Positions 10,495 through 19,088 of a DNA stretch of 64,000 bases are shown in pieces; positions within the stretch are counted from its first letter, which is position 1; each line of letters begins with the position of its first letter. Under the pieces are notes generated by a model. It did no database searches, had not been told where the DNA came from, and saw only the letters and a list, made by a program, of their open reading frames with translations. Origin of the DNA: Pigmentiphaga sp. (lineage in GTDB: Bacteria > Pseudomonadota > Gammaproteobacteria > Burkholderiales > Burkholderiaceae_B); assembly GCA_023228945.1 (NCBI GenBank), contig JALOAI010000010.1, positions 1-64,000 on the forward strand. Reading direction: 5' to 3'. The position numbers and the translations under genes were made by a program.

Positions 10495-11243
10495 TGGCCG
10501 CCTCTTCCTTCGCGCGAGCCGCCTTGGTCCTGGCCCTGGCTCTTTCGGCAACGGCATGCGTGCCGGTGCTGGTGGGCAGTGCCGTGGTCGGCACCACGGC
10601 CGTGGCCACCGACCGCCGCACCGCCGGCATGCAGCTTGAAGACCAGTCCATCGAACTCAAGATCCGCAACCTGCTGGCCAGCGAGTACGGCGACGACGTC
10701 CGCGTTACGCCATCGTCATACAACGGCAAGGTGTTGCTGCTCGGCAGCGCGCCCGACGAAGCCACCCGCGAACGCATCGGGCGCATTGCCGGCCAGGTGG
10801 AGCACGTCGGCGGCGTCGTCAACCAAATCGAGGTCGGCCCGCCGCGCCCGCTCAGCGAGGCCGCCAACGATAGTCTGATCTCGGGGCAGGTGCGCGCGGC
10901 GCTCATCGGTACCGCCGATCTCTCGTCCAACGCCTTTGTCATTACCACCAATCGCAATACCGTCTATTTGCAGGGTCGGGTGACGGCAGCCGAGGGCGAA
11001 ACCGCCGCCCGCGTGGCCTCTGGCCTGCGCGGCGTCAACCGGGTCGTAACCCTCTACGAGCCGATCACCGAAGAGGAAGCCAGCCGTTTCGCCAGCGCGC
11101 CGCCGCCAGCCGATGCTCCGGGAACCGGCGGCCAGGTCGTGGTGTCCACTCCTTCGGACGAAGCCGCTGCGTCGTCCGGCGGCGCAACAACGCTGCCGGC
11201 GGATTCCGGCGCCCTGGCCATCCCGGTGCCCATGGTGCAATAA
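10494..11243 (+). CDS. BON-domain outer-membrane lipoprotein, DolP/YraP-like
   Basis: Predicted lipoprotein of 249 residues. A hydrophobic signal sequence ends in the lipobox Ala19-Thr-Ala-Cys22. Two BON domains follow, at about 45-112 and 120-190, with the repeated pattern V...NG.VLLLGSAP and NTVYLQGRVT, and then a Ser/Ala/Pro-rich tail. In enterobacteria DolP sits in the outer membrane at the division site and supports envelope integrity. Coupling to the SIS gene by a one-base overlap and the yraN-diaA-dolP-like order support this assignment. The tail is longer than in E. coli DolP. Confidence 0.88.
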   Translation: MAASSFARAALVLALALSATACVPVLVGSAVVGTTAVATDRRTAGMQLEDQSIELKIRNLLASEYGDDVRVTPSSYNGKVLLLGSAPDEATRERIGRIAGQVEHVGGVVNQIEVGPPRPLSEAANDSLISGQVRAALIGTADLSSNAFVITTNRNTVYLQGRVTAAEGETAARVASGLRGVNRVVTLYEPITEEEASRFASAPPPADAPGTGGQVVVSTPSDEAAASSGGATTLPADSGALAIPVPMVQ

Positions 11244-11248
11244 CACAC

Positions 11249-11288
11249 AGCCCGCCCGCGGTCGGGGCACGGCCGCGGGCGGCTTTTT
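11249..11288 (+). terminator. Rho-independent terminator after the BON lipoprotein gene
   Basis: GCCCGCCCGCGG and CCGCGGGCGGC form a long GC stem around a short loop, followed by TTTTT. It begins six bases after the stop codon at 11243 and closes the yraN-SIS-BON run. Confidence 0.85.
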
Positions 11289-11326
11289 GGGTTTGGCAGA
11301 CTGGCGGAAGCCGTCGCCACTTGACG

Positions 11327-11875
11327 ATGATGATGAAACAAACACCATGGATCCGTGTGCCGTCGAGGCGCGCGCAAGCGGGATCGGCCCGCTGGATAAC
11401 GTTGGTACTGGCGGTGCTGGTGGCCGCGGTCGGCGGCTGGTTTGTGCTGGCCCCGGCGCCCGACGCCCCCGAAACCCGCTTCACCTCGATTCAGGGCGAG
11501 TCCTTCACCACCAGCAACCTGCGCGGCAAAGTGGTGCTGGTCAATTTCTGGGCCACGAGTTGCGTCACCTGCGTCAAGAAAATGCCGATGATCACCGACT
11601 CCTACCGCAAGTACGGGCCGCAGGGCTACGACGTGGTGGCCGTCGCCATGCAGTACGACCCGGCCAATTACGTGCTCAATTTTGTCGAGACCCGCGAGTT
11701 GCCGTTTACCGTTACCCTCGATTCGATGGGCGAAATCGCCAAGGCGTTCGGCGACGTTCGCCTGACCCCCACCGCTTTCCTGATCGACCGCAACGGCCGG
11801 ATCGTCAAACGCTATCTCGGCGATGTCGACGAAGCCGTGTTCTTCGCCGACATCGAAAACGCCTTGCGTTCCTGA
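11327..11875 (+). CDS. TlpA/ResA-like membrane-anchored thioredoxin
   Basis: Periplasmic thiol-disulfide oxidoreductase of the TlpA/ResA type, which typically keeps haem-binding cysteines of apocytochromes or copper-site cysteines reduced. In 182 residues there is an uncleaved-looking N-terminal anchor (WITLVLAVLVAAVGGW, about 23-38), the redox motif Cys79-Val-Thr-Cys82 within VNFWATSCVTCVKKMP, and the cis-proline region RLTPTAFLID. Three in-frame ATGs start at 11327, and a TTG at 11321 is also possible. The c-type cytochrome operon on the other strand just downstream fits a cytochrome-maturation role, but that link is inferred from position. Confidence 0.88.
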   Translation: MMMKQTPWIRVPSRRAQAGSARWITLVLAVLVAAVGGWFVLAPAPDAPETRFTSIQGESFTTSNLRGKVVLVNFWATSCVTCVKKMPMITDSYRKYGPQGYDVVAVAMQYDPANYVLNFVETRELPFTVTLDSMGEIAKAFGDVRLTPTAFLIDRNGRIVKRYLGDVDEAVFFADIENALRS

Positions 11876-12033
11876 ATCACGCGCGTTGGCGCAGCATCGT
11901 AGTTTCATGGCCGGCCCGAGTCCCGCGTAGCATCATCCGCTACATGGGGCTCGGGCTGGCCATGTTGCTCAAGCCTGGCTCCGAACCGCCGCGGCCGTGA
12001 GACCCCCGGCGGCGGGGCCTGCCCGGGGCGTCG

Positions 12034-13326
12034 TCAGTGGGCGGCGTGGCGGCGCGCCTTGCGAACGTCGTTGGGCGAAACCGCCGGCGCCACATTGCCC
12101 CAGCTCTGACGGACGTGGCTGAGGATGGCCGCGACATCGGTGTCGCTCAGGCGATGCCGGAACGGCGGCATGCCATAGGGTTGGGGATTCAGGGCGGTGC
12201 CGGGGGCGAAGCCGCCGTCCAGGATGACCCGGATGGCATTGACCGGATCGGGCAACTGCGCCGTCAGGTTGCCAGCCAGCGGCGGCCATCCCGGGCCTTT
12301 GCCCTGGCCTTGCTCACCGTGGCAACTGGCGCAATGCTGTTCGTAGCGCTGCGCGCCCAACTGACCAAAGACATTCTCCACCGGGCTGGGCTCGGGGTGT
12401 GCGGGCGCCTCCAGATTCACGAGGTAGGTGGCGATGGCCTCGGCATCCTGCGGTGTCAGGTACTGTGAACTATCGAAGACGACTTCAGCCATTGGCCCCG
12501 CCGCGCCGCCATGCGGCGTGGTGCCGGCGCGCAACAGGGTCGCGATGTCGGCCACGCTCCAGCCCTGGAGGCCGCCCCGTACCGGCGTGAGCGCGGGCGC
12601 GTACCAATCGCCGATCGGCATCAGCGTGCCGGCGAATGGCGCGTCGCCGCGCAGGCCGCCGAACCGGTTGCGCGGGGTGTGGCATTCGGCGCAATGGCCG
12701 AGGCCTTCCGTCAGGTAGGCGCCACGCTGCCAGAGGGTGGCGTCCGGGCCCTCGGGTGGCGAGGGCGGGCTAGGTGTCGCGGCGCGGAAATTGAGCGCCC
12801 GCCAGAATGCCAGCAGAAAGCGTTGATCATAGGGAAACCGCAGCTCGTGCGGGCGGTCGGGCTGCGAGACGGCAGGTTGGCTGCGCAGAAAAGCGTACAG
12901 CGCATCGGTATCCTCGCGGCTCAGTCGGGTGTAGCTGGTGTACGGAAATGCCGGGTACAGCAGGCTGCCATCGGGCCCGCGGCCGTCGTGCAAGGCCCGC
13001 CAGAAATCATCGGCGCTCCAGGCGCCAATGCCGGTGTCGCGATCCGGGGTGATATTGCTGCCGTACAGGGTTCCGAAAGGTGTGGGAATCGCCCTGCCGC
13101 CGGAGAAAGGCTCGCCCCCCGCCGTGGTGTGGCAGGCGGCGCAATTACCCAGGCGGGCCAAGTAGGCGCCGCGCTCGATCAGGGCGGGATGGTCGAAATC
13201 CTGCGTGCTGGCTGCCACCGGCTCGGCGGGCCGCGTGCCCAGCCACCAGCCGGCTGCCAGCGCAATGACGAGGATGATCAGAAGGACGGCGAACACACTG
13301 CCGACAAGACGTAGGGGAGATCTCAT
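12034..13326 (-). CDS. Membrane-anchored triheme c-type cytochrome, alcohol/gluconate dehydrogenase subunit-like
   Basis: Electron-carrying cytochrome of 430 residues. An N-terminal membrane anchor lies at about 9-29. Three class I haem-binding motifs follow: Cys62-Ala-Ala-Cys-His, Cys212-Ala-Glu-Cys-His and Cys332-Ala-Ser-Cys-His. Size and spacing resemble the triheme cytochrome subunits that pass electrons from periplasmic PQQ or flavin dehydrogenases to quinone or oxidase. No dehydrogenase subunit is adjacent, so the donor is unknown. Its ATG overlaps the stop of the upstream diheme cytochrome gene (ATGA), so the two are coupled. Confidence 0.88.
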   Translation of the reverse strand: MRSPLRLVGSVFAVLLIILVIALAAGWWLGTRPAEPVAASTQDFDHPALIERGAYLARLGNCAACHTTAGGEPFSGGRAIPTPFGTLYGSNITPDRDTGIGAWSADDFWRALHDGRGPDGSLLYPAFPYTSYTRLSREDTDALYAFLRSQPAVSQPDRPHELRFPYDQRFLLAFWRALNFRAATPSPPSPPEGPDATLWQRGAYLTEGLGHCAECHTPRNRFGGLRGDAPFAGTLMPIGDWYAPALTPVRGGLQGWSVADIATLLRAGTTPHGGAAGPMAEVVFDSSQYLTPQDAEAIATYLVNLEAPAHPEPSPVENVFGQLGAQRYEQHCASCHGEQGQGKGPGWPPLAGNLTAQLPDPVNAIRVILDGGFAPGTALNPQPYGMPPFRHRLSDTDVAAILSHVRQSWGNVAPAVSPNDVRKARRHAAH

Positions 13327-14237
13327 GGTTGGGCCTCTGGGGCGGGCGAGGCGTGGCATTCGAGGGGGAGATCGGGCGGCGGCGCGGCGGCGGGGCGATA
13401 GTCGCCGGGCACCGGCTGATGCGATAGCCACGCCGTGACGGCAGCCAGATCGGCGGGCGCCAGGCGGGCAACGACCGTTGCCATGCAGTCGGGTTCCGGC
13501 GTACGGCGTGTGCCGCCCTGCCAGGCGCCAAGCTGGGCCGTGAGGTAGTCGCGCGGTAGGCCCAGCAGCCCCGGAATGTCGGGGGTGCTGCCGGCAAGGT
13601 CGGCGCCATGACAGGTGGCGCACGACGGCAGCTCGCGCGCGGGATCGCCGGAGAACATCAGGGTTTCGCCGCGCTGCAATTGCTGTGGCGTGGTTGGCGT
13701 GCGCTCGGGCGGCGGGTAGGGCGGATGTTGGTTGGAAAAGTACCGCGCGATATCGTGAAGATAACTGTCGGGCAATTGGCGCAACAGCAAGGCCATGGGC
13801 TCGTAGTGCCGGTAGCCGTCGCGAAAATTCACCAACTGCTGATAGAGGTAGCCGGCTGGCTTGCCGGCGATCCGTGGGTAGTAGCCATCGGCGCCGGCCC
13901 GGCCTTCGGCGCCATGGCAGGCCGTACAGGCCAGCATGCGATCGGCCATGGCGGGGTCCAGCACCGCATCCTCACGGGCGACTGTTGCCGCCGCCGGGTC
14001 GATCTCGTGCGCGATGGGGGCGTCGGCGGCGACTGCCGAGGCCGAAGCGCCAAGCAGCAGGGCCGCCAGGGCTGACCGCAGGCCGGCACGACGTGATCTG
14101 AGACGGCTGGTGTTCGGGCGGAGACGACGGGCGACAGGCCCGAGGGATCGGTGAGGAAAGGCTACTGGTGCCGGCAAAGGGTTGCCTCGCCTGGCCGCGT
14201 CCAAGACGAGGCCTGCGCTTGGGCGCGTGGTCAACAT
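13323..14237 (-). CDS. Diheme c-type cytochrome, cytochrome c4-like
   Basis: Exported c-type cytochrome with two haem motifs, CTACH and CATCH, in two similar halves. Conserved text includes YPRIAGKPAGYLYQQLVNFRDG, typical of the c553/c4 group. A signal peptide (ALAALLLGASASAVAA) precedes the first half, but from the ATG at 14237 about 65 residues lie ahead of it, which is too long. The real start may therefore be a downstream GTG or TTG. It is coupled to the triheme gene by a 4-base overlap. A hydrophobic tail is absent, so the mature protein is likely soluble in the periplasm. Confidence 0.83.
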   Translation of the reverse strand: MLTTRPSAGLVLDAARRGNPLPAPVAFPHRSLGPVARRLRPNTSRLRSRRAGLRSALAALLLGASASAVAADAPIAHEIDPAAATVAREDAVLDPAMADRMLACTACHGAEGRAGADGYYPRIAGKPAGYLYQQLVNFRDGYRHYEPMALLLRQLPDSYLHDIARYFSNQHPPYPPPERTPTTPQQLQRGETLMFSGDPARELPSCATCHGADLAGSTPDIPGLLGLPRDYLTAQLGAWQGGTRRTPEPDCMATVVARLAPADLAAVTAWLSHQPVPGDYRPAAAPPPDLPLECHASPAPEAQP

Positions 14238-14309
14238 GGGTTTAACGTCCGGATTGGGGGGGCGGGGGCGCCGCTGCAATCGGGATTGTAGCCCTCCGTC
14301 TCCGTCGGC

Positions 14310-14344
14310 GTGAAGGACGCCGGCCGGGAGGCCGGGGTTCTTCA
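14310..14344. repeat. Palindromic element, possible terminator of the aldolase/reductase operon
   Basis: TGAAGGAC and GTTCTTCA flank CCGGCC/GGCCGG, giving a long near-perfect hairpin in the gap between the cytochrome operon and the reductase gene. No T-run follows on either strand, so intrinsic termination is doubtful. A similar hairpin with GAAGAA/TTCTTC arms is at 54134-54163, so it may be a repeated palindrome. Confidence 0.4.
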
Positions 14345-14391
14345 CGGTGTCGAAACTTCGTGTTGGCGCGTGGCCGGCCCGGCGGGCGGCG

Positions 14392-15414
14392 TCAGGCGCT
14401 GGTGTTGGCGCCAGGCAGATAGGCGGGATACAGGCCGCGCAGATGGGCGTGCAGACGGCTCAGCCCCATGAGCGCCTCGATGTTGGGCGCCTCTACGTTC
14501 ACCTGGCGGGCGATCTCCAGCACGGCGCCGACCAGCGCGTCGAGCTCGACCGGTTTGCCGGCCTCGACGTCTTGCAGCATCGAGGTGCGAAAGGCGCCCA
14601 GGCGGCGCGTGACCTGGTGCCGTTCTTCGGGATCGTTGTCGATGGTGATGCCGATGCGGCCGCCGATGGCGGCGGCTTCGCGCATGCAGCGCGACATGAA
14701 GTGCCGCACGTAGTCGTCGTCCAGCAGTTGATCGGTGGTGGCGCCGGTGAGCCCCGAGACCGGATTGACCGTCATGTTGCCCCAGAGCTTGTACCAGATG
14801 TCTTGCTGGATACTGGCGGACTCGCCGATCTCGAATCCCGCCTGGCGCAGGACGGCCACGATGGCCTGGCTGCGAGGCGTCTGGGCGCCCCCCGAGGGCT
14901 CGCCAACCAGGATGCCGTTGCCCGCCACGTGGCGCACGACGCCGGGACCCTGGTTGGCGGCCGACAGGTGGGTGACGGTGCCGACCACCCGCTCGGCGGG
15001 AATCGCCGCCGCGATCCGGCCGTCGGGGTCGAGGGTGTCGAGCCGCAGCTTGGCCAGCGCCGGATCCATGCCGTGGAAGAACCACCAGGGTACGCCGTTC
15101 ATGGTGGACAGCACGGTGGTATCGGGGCCGAGCAGAGGGGCGATGCCGGCGGCGACGGCGGGCATGGCGGTGGCCTTCACCGACACCACCACGACATCCT
15201 GCACGCCGAGCTCGGCGGGATCGTCCGATGCCCGAATATTGAACTGGCGGCGCATGGGTTGGTCGGCGAGGCCTTCGATCAGGGTCAGGCCGTCGCGGCG
15301 CAAGGCCTCGAGGGTGGCGCCGCGCGCCACCGCGCAGACGTCGATGCCTTGGTTGGCGAGGCGGGCGGCGATAAGGCCGCCGATGGCGCCCAGGCCGTAG
15401 ATGCAAATCTTCAT
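14392..15414 (-). CDS. Ketopantoate reductase family (ApbA/PanE) protein
   Basis: NADPH-dependent 2-oxoacid reductase family. The 340 residues begin MKICIYGLGAIGGLIAARLA, the dinucleotide-binding GxGxxG at 8-13. The conserved VVSVKA segment and a C-terminal helical domain with NMTVNPVSGLTGAT follow. The family includes 2-dehydropantoate 2-reductase, but many members next to catabolic genes act on other branched 2-oxo acids. It lies 13 bases downstream of a class II aldolase gene in the same direction, so a joint role on an aldol or 2-keto intermediate is more likely than pantothenate synthesis. The start at 15414 matches the Rossmann fold. Confidence 0.85.
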   Translation of the reverse strand: MKICIYGLGAIGGLIAARLANQGIDVCAVARGATLEALRRDGLTLIEGLADQPMRRQFNIRASDDPAELGVQDVVVVSVKATAMPAVAAGIAPLLGPDTTVLSTMNGVPWWFFHGMDPALAKLRLDTLDPDGRIAAAIPAERVVGTVTHLSAANQGPGVVRHVAGNGILVGEPSGGAQTPRSQAIVAVLRQAGFEIGESASIQQDIWYKLWGNMTVNPVSGLTGATTDQLLDDDYVRHFMSRCMREAAAIGGRIGITIDNDPEERHQVTRRLGAFRTSMLQDVEAGKPVELDALVGAVLEIARQVNVEAPNIEALMGLSRLHAHLRGLYPAYLPGANTSA

Positions 15415-15427
15415 GGTGGTGTCCGGG

Positions 15428-16174
15428 TTATAGGCGATAGGAGTCGTCGATGCGATTGACCTGCCGCACCAGCGCGGCAAAAACGTCGTTGCCGGCACCA
15501 TAACGTGGATTGAACTGCATGGCATCCTCCTCGCACTTGCGCTGCACCGCCTCGGAAACCGGGCGTGTGGGGCCGAGGCCGGCGCCCGCCACCTGGATGT
15601 CGCAGGCGCGCTGCAGCGTCCAGAGGATGGAAAACGCCATCGGGATCGTATGGCCCCAGCTCAGCAGGCCGTGGTTGCGCAGGATCACCGCGGGCTTGTT
15701 GCCGATCGATCGGACCACGCGGGGCCCCTCGTCGGCGTGGACGGTGATGCCTTCGAACTCGTGATAAGCCACGCGGCCGTAGAGCTGCGCGGAATAGAAG
15801 TTGTCGGGCGACAGGCCGCTGTCGGCGCTGGCCACGGCACAACCGGTGGTGGTGTGGGTGTGCATCACGCAGTGGGCGTCGGGGATACCGCCATGGATGG
15901 CCGAATGCAGGGTGAAGCCCGCCGGATTGACCAGATATTCGGTATCGTGCAGCGGGTTGCCGTGGATATCGATTTTGATCAGGTTGGACGCCGTGACTTC
16001 GCTGTAGTGCAGGCCGAAGGGGTTGATCAGGAAGTGTTTATCGGGGCCGGGCACCCGCATGGTGATGTGGTTGTAGATCATCTCCGTCCAGCCCAGCATG
16101 TGGAAGATGCGATAACACGCCGCCAGTTGCACTCGCAGCTCGCGTTCGGTTTGAGGGTTTTGGGCGATATCCAT
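15428..16174 (-). CDS. Class II aldolase/adducin family protein
   Basis: Zinc-dependent aldolase or decarboxylase family (fuculose-phosphate aldolase fold). In 248 residues the metal-site histidines lie in HCVMHTHTTTGCAV and in the region AYHEFEGITVH. The N-terminal text WTEMIYNHITMRVPG is typical of the family. The ATG at 16174 has GGAGG nine bases upstream; an in-frame ATG at 16207 lacks this. A 32-bp palindrome lies 49-80 bases upstream, so its expression is probably repressed by a dedicated regulator that is not in the window. The substrate is unknown. Confidence 0.88.
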   Translation of the reverse strand: MDIAQNPQTERELRVQLAACYRIFHMLGWTEMIYNHITMRVPGPDKHFLINPFGLHYSEVTASNLIKIDIHGNPLHDTEYLVNPAGFTLHSAIHGGIPDAHCVMHTHTTTGCAVASADSGLSPDNFYSAQLYGRVAYHEFEGITVHADEGPRVVRSIGNKPAVILRNHGLLSWGHTIPMAFSILWTLQRACDIQVAGAGLGPTRPVSEAVQRKCEEDAMQFNPRYGAGNDVFAALVRQVNRIDDSYRL

Positions 16175-16222
16175 GATCAAAGCCTCCGTGTGGTGTGGGC
16201 GCGGCATCCTGGCCGTGGTGGT

Positions 16223-16254
16223 GACATTATTGTTGATTCATCAACAGTAATGTC
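16223..16254. promoter_or_regulatory. 32-bp near-perfect palindromic operator
   Basis: GACATTATTGTTGAT and ATCAACAGTAATGTC are inverted copies with a single mismatch, separated by TC. The element is AT-rich against a GC-rich background and sits 49 to 80 bases before the aldolase start codon. This is a typical regulator-binding layout; the regulator is not identifiable. Confidence 0.68.
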
Positions 16255-16298
16255 GGCTTATTGTAGAGCAGCGCGGACCGCTTGTGTGCGTCCGCCGG

Positions 16299-16420
16299 GC
16301 AGCGCGCCGCCGCGTTAGCGGCAAGCGTGGGGGCCTTCGTCCCGCCGCCGGGCCGCCCCAAGGCGGGACAGCCCCCCTGGGGGGCAGCGCCGCCGCGTCA
16401 GCGGCAAGCGTGGGGGCTTT
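16299..16420 (+). repeat. Mosaic GC-rich intergenic repeat, two cores
   Basis: Two copies of a core, GCAGCGCNGCCGCGTYAGCG followed by GCAAGCGTGGGGGC, lie at about 16300-16335 and 16382-16418. The second follows the head GGGCCGCCCCAAG and a CCCCCC/GGGGGG inverted pair. The same head and core occur three times at 48721-48962, and the head again at 25.5 kb on the other strand. The element lies between the MmgE/PrpD stop codon and the aldolase promoter and probably acts as a transcription barrier. Confidence 0.7.
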
Positions 16421-16451
16421 TGCCTGGCCGGAGAGAGCCCGATTTCTGGTT

Positions 16452-17963
16452 CTAAGTCGCGAACAGCACCGCTGCGGGCTGATCGCGATCCAGGGCCATG
16501 ATGGTGTCGAACAGGCGGGCTTCGCCCTGCGCGCCCAGCGCGGGCGTGACCAGCTGGCTGAATTTCCGGCGCAGGGCGGCGGCGTCAGGCATGGTGTCGG
16601 GCTCGCCCTGGGGGGCGCGGACGAACTCGCGAAACACCTCGCCGCGATGAGTGATGACCTCGACGACGGCGGAGAACGCGATGGGAAAATTGGCTTCGCA
16701 GTCCGCATCGTGGAATACTTCGATGCGTTGCATCAGCTCGAAGATCTCGGGGTCACGCAAGGCGGGCTCGTAGTCGTTCCAGCCCAGGCGGCCATGCTTG
16801 AGCGCGACCGCCATGCAGAGATGGGTGGAGAACTGGCAGTCCACGATGTTGCGTGGCTGGCGGCGGCGGTCCTGGGGTTCGCCCACCACATGGATGCTGC
16901 GTTGGGCCATGCCGACCCGCAGCCGGGCGACGTCGGCGGCGGCCAGGGCATGGCGGTTCTGCAGCAGGGCCAGGGCGTCGAGCGGCGCATGAATGCCCCG
17001 GCAGCACGGATAAGGCTTGATGCCCGTGTCGAGCAGTTCCCAGGTCTGGCCCAGGCCTTGCAGCGCCAGCTCGGGTTGCGGCCGCGGCGAGTAGACGTTG
17101 AAGAAACCTTCGCGGCCTTCGAAGGCCTGGGTGGCGCCGGTATAGCCCTGGCTGGCGAAAACCGCGCTGGTCAGTCCGCCGCTGGCGGCATAGCCGACAT
17201 GAAAACGCTTGGTCCACGCACCGTTGACGGCAAATTGCCCCGTGCCGGCCGACTGGCTGAGGGCGGTGCCGAAAGCATGGCCCATGGCCTCGGCGGAGAG
17301 CCCCAGGATATTGCCGGCGGCGGCGGCGGCACCGAACACGCCGACGGTGGCCGTGGGATGAAAACCGCGCTCGGAGTGGGCGAGGGCCACCGCGCCCAGC
17401 GCAACGCGGATCATCACTTCGTAGCCGGCGACGATGCCGGTCAGCAATTGCCGCGAACTCGCGCCGGTCATCTGCGCCGCGGCCAGGGCCGCGGCGATCA
17501 CCGGGGTACCGGGGTGCAATTGGGCGCGCGCGTGGGTGTCGTCGAAGTCCATGCTGTGCCCGGCGGCGCCGGCCAGATGGGCGGCGGCCTGCGGGGTCCA
17601 GCGCTCGTCGCAGCCCAGCACGCGGATGGTGCCGCGATCGCTTTGCAAGGCGCGCAGCGCGCGCTTCATGCTGAGCGTGGAGTCGAAGTCCTGCGAGCGC
17701 ACGATGATGCCGGCGAGATCGAGCAGCAGCAGCTTGGTGCGCTCGACCACGGCCGGCGGCAGATCGGCAAAGCTCAGGCCGGCGGCGAACTCCGCCAGGC
17801 GGGCGGTGACCGGAAGCGGCGGGGCCGGATTCGCCTGCGTGCGGGGCGCCTCGCGGCTTGCATGGCCCCCGCTGGCGCCGTTGCCGGCGGCATCATGGAG
17901 GGCTTGATGGGCGGTATGCGCGGCGGCATTATCCGCGGCGATGGGGCTGACGGAGGAGGTCAT
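16452..17963 (-). CDS. MmgE/PrpD family protein
   Basis: Family of 2-methylcitrate dehydratase and cis-aconitate decarboxylase-like enzymes. It has 503 residues, slightly long because of a Ser/Ala/His-rich N-terminus of about 50 residues before TARLAEFAAGLSFADLP. Conserved features are GHSMDFDDTHARAQLHPG, with the active-site Asp/His cluster, and the glycine-rich FGAAAAAGNILGLS region. It is the last gene of a seven-gene operon and overlaps the TauD-type gene by ATGA. The substrate is not known; in this context a dehydratase or lyase step on a polycarboxylate is a guess. Confidence 0.86.
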   Translation of the reverse strand: MTSSVSPIAADNAAAHTAHQALHDAAGNGASGGHASREAPRTQANPAPPLPVTARLAEFAAGLSFADLPPAVVERTKLLLLDLAGIIVRSQDFDSTLSMKRALRALQSDRGTIRVLGCDERWTPQAAAHLAGAAGHSMDFDDTHARAQLHPGTPVIAAALAAAQMTGASSRQLLTGIVAGYEVMIRVALGAVALAHSERGFHPTATVGVFGAAAAAGNILGLSAEAMGHAFGTALSQSAGTGQFAVNGAWTKRFHVGYAASGGLTSAVFASQGYTGATQAFEGREGFFNVYSPRPQPELALQGLGQTWELLDTGIKPYPCCRGIHAPLDALALLQNRHALAAADVARLRVGMAQRSIHVVGEPQDRRRQPRNIVDCQFSTHLCMAVALKHGRLGWNDYEPALRDPEIFELMQRIEVFHDADCEANFPIAFSAVVEVITHRGEVFREFVRAPQGEPDTMPDAAALRRKFSQLVTPALGAQGEARLFDTIMALDRDQPAAVLFAT

Positions 17964-19006
17964 GCCGAGGCCTCCTCGGCGCGCACGCCGGCCGTGCCGG
18001 CGGCGCGCCCGGGAATGCCGCGCCGCACGAACCGGGCGAAGTCGGGCGACAGCTGGACGCTATCGGGCAGGTTGATCCACATTCTCAGCAGGTAGCGCTT
18101 GCGGCCATCGTCATGATCGATGTAGTGGGTTCGGGAATGTAGTGTCATATAGTTGTTGATGATCTGGATGTCGCCCGGCTCCAGCATCATGTCGATGCGC
18201 ATGTCGTCGCGGATCGCTAGTTCGTGCACGGTGTCGATGGCCGCCTGCTGCAGCGGCGTGAGCGGCACCCCGCGCTTGCGGGCGCCGGTCTCGATGATCT
18301 TCTTGGCGAAGGCGCAATTGACCCTGCCATTGTTGTACTCGAACACCGGGATCGGCGTGGCGGTGACTTCGTTGGGATCGCCGCTGGGGCCGTAGCCGCG
18401 ATAGTCGTGATAAAAGCCTTCGTACAGTACGTCGAGGTACTCGGGATGATGGGCGAGAATCTCGTTGTGGATCGCCACCGAACTGGCCAGGCTGCTCATG
18501 CCGCCCTCGCGCGCCTTCTCGATGCAGAGCAGGGCCACCACGTCGGCCAGGTCGGTGTGCGGATCGAGCAATTGGTTGGTGGTGTTGTTGCGGCGGTTGG
18601 GGTCGTCGTTTTTCAGGGCCAGGTCGGTCACCGGCGCAAGCGTATCGCCCTGGACATTATGCGAAATGACGGTGCCCAGGTGTACCCCCAGCCCCCAGTA
18701 CAACATCCTGGCCTGGTCGGCGTCGTAGCGTTGCACGGGCAGGCCGCGGATCAGCACGAAGCCCCGGCCGTGGCGGATCTGATGGTCGATGTCGGCCAGC
18801 TTGGCTTGGAGTCCCGGCAGCGGGAAGCCGGCCTTGTCGAACCGGCCCCAGCGCAGGCCGGCGGCGGCGGCCTGGCGGCCGGCCTGTTCGAGTTCGGCGA
18901 CATCGTCCGCCGAGAGCTGGTAGATCCAGGAGGTATCGTGCTGCAGATCGGGGCCCTTCCAGGCCGTGGCGTCGGTCACCAGTTCACGCAGAATCGGTTT
19001 GTTCAT
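17960..19006 (-). CDS. TauD/TfdA-family 2-oxoglutarate-dependent dioxygenase
   Basis: Predicted non-haem Fe(II), 2-oxoglutarate-dependent hydroxylase of 348 residues. The iron facial triad is visible as His150-Thr-Asp152 in LLDPHTDLAD and a distal His near 295 in TLHSRTHYIDHDDG; the following Arg residues can hold 2-oxoglutarate. HGRGFVLIRGLPV near 79 is a family signature. The start MNKPILRE at 19006 is preferred to the ATG at 19054. It overlaps MmgE/PrpD by 4 bases and follows DUF4387. It probably hydroxylates the compound imported by the operon's ABC transporter. Confidence 0.88.
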   Translation of the reverse strand: MNKPILRELVTDATAWKGPDLQHDTSWIYQLSADDVAELEQAGRQAAAAGLRWGRFDKAGFPLPGLQAKLADIDHQIRHGRGFVLIRGLPVQRYDADQARMLYWGLGVHLGTVISHNVQGDTLAPVTDLALKNDDPNRRNNTTNQLLDPHTDLADVVALLCIEKAREGGMSSLASSVAIHNEILAHHPEYLDVLYEGFYHDYRGYGPSGDPNEVTATPIPVFEYNNGRVNCAFAKKIIETGARKRGVPLTPLQQAAIDTVHELAIRDDMRIDMMLEPGDIQIINNYMTLHSRTHYIDHDDGRKRYLLRMWINLPDSVQLSPDFARFVRRGIPGRAAGTAGVRAEEASA

Positions 19007-19088
19007 GATGAATGTCGAGAAAGGTGGCGGAAGCGGCTTGTCGCGGCGATCCACCAGGGTCGAAAACGAAACGGCAGCCGGCCTGCCT

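Noticed and set aside
14310..14344. Intrinsic terminator on either strand
   Set aside because: The hairpin is good but no T-run follows on either side, so it is listed as a palindrome only.
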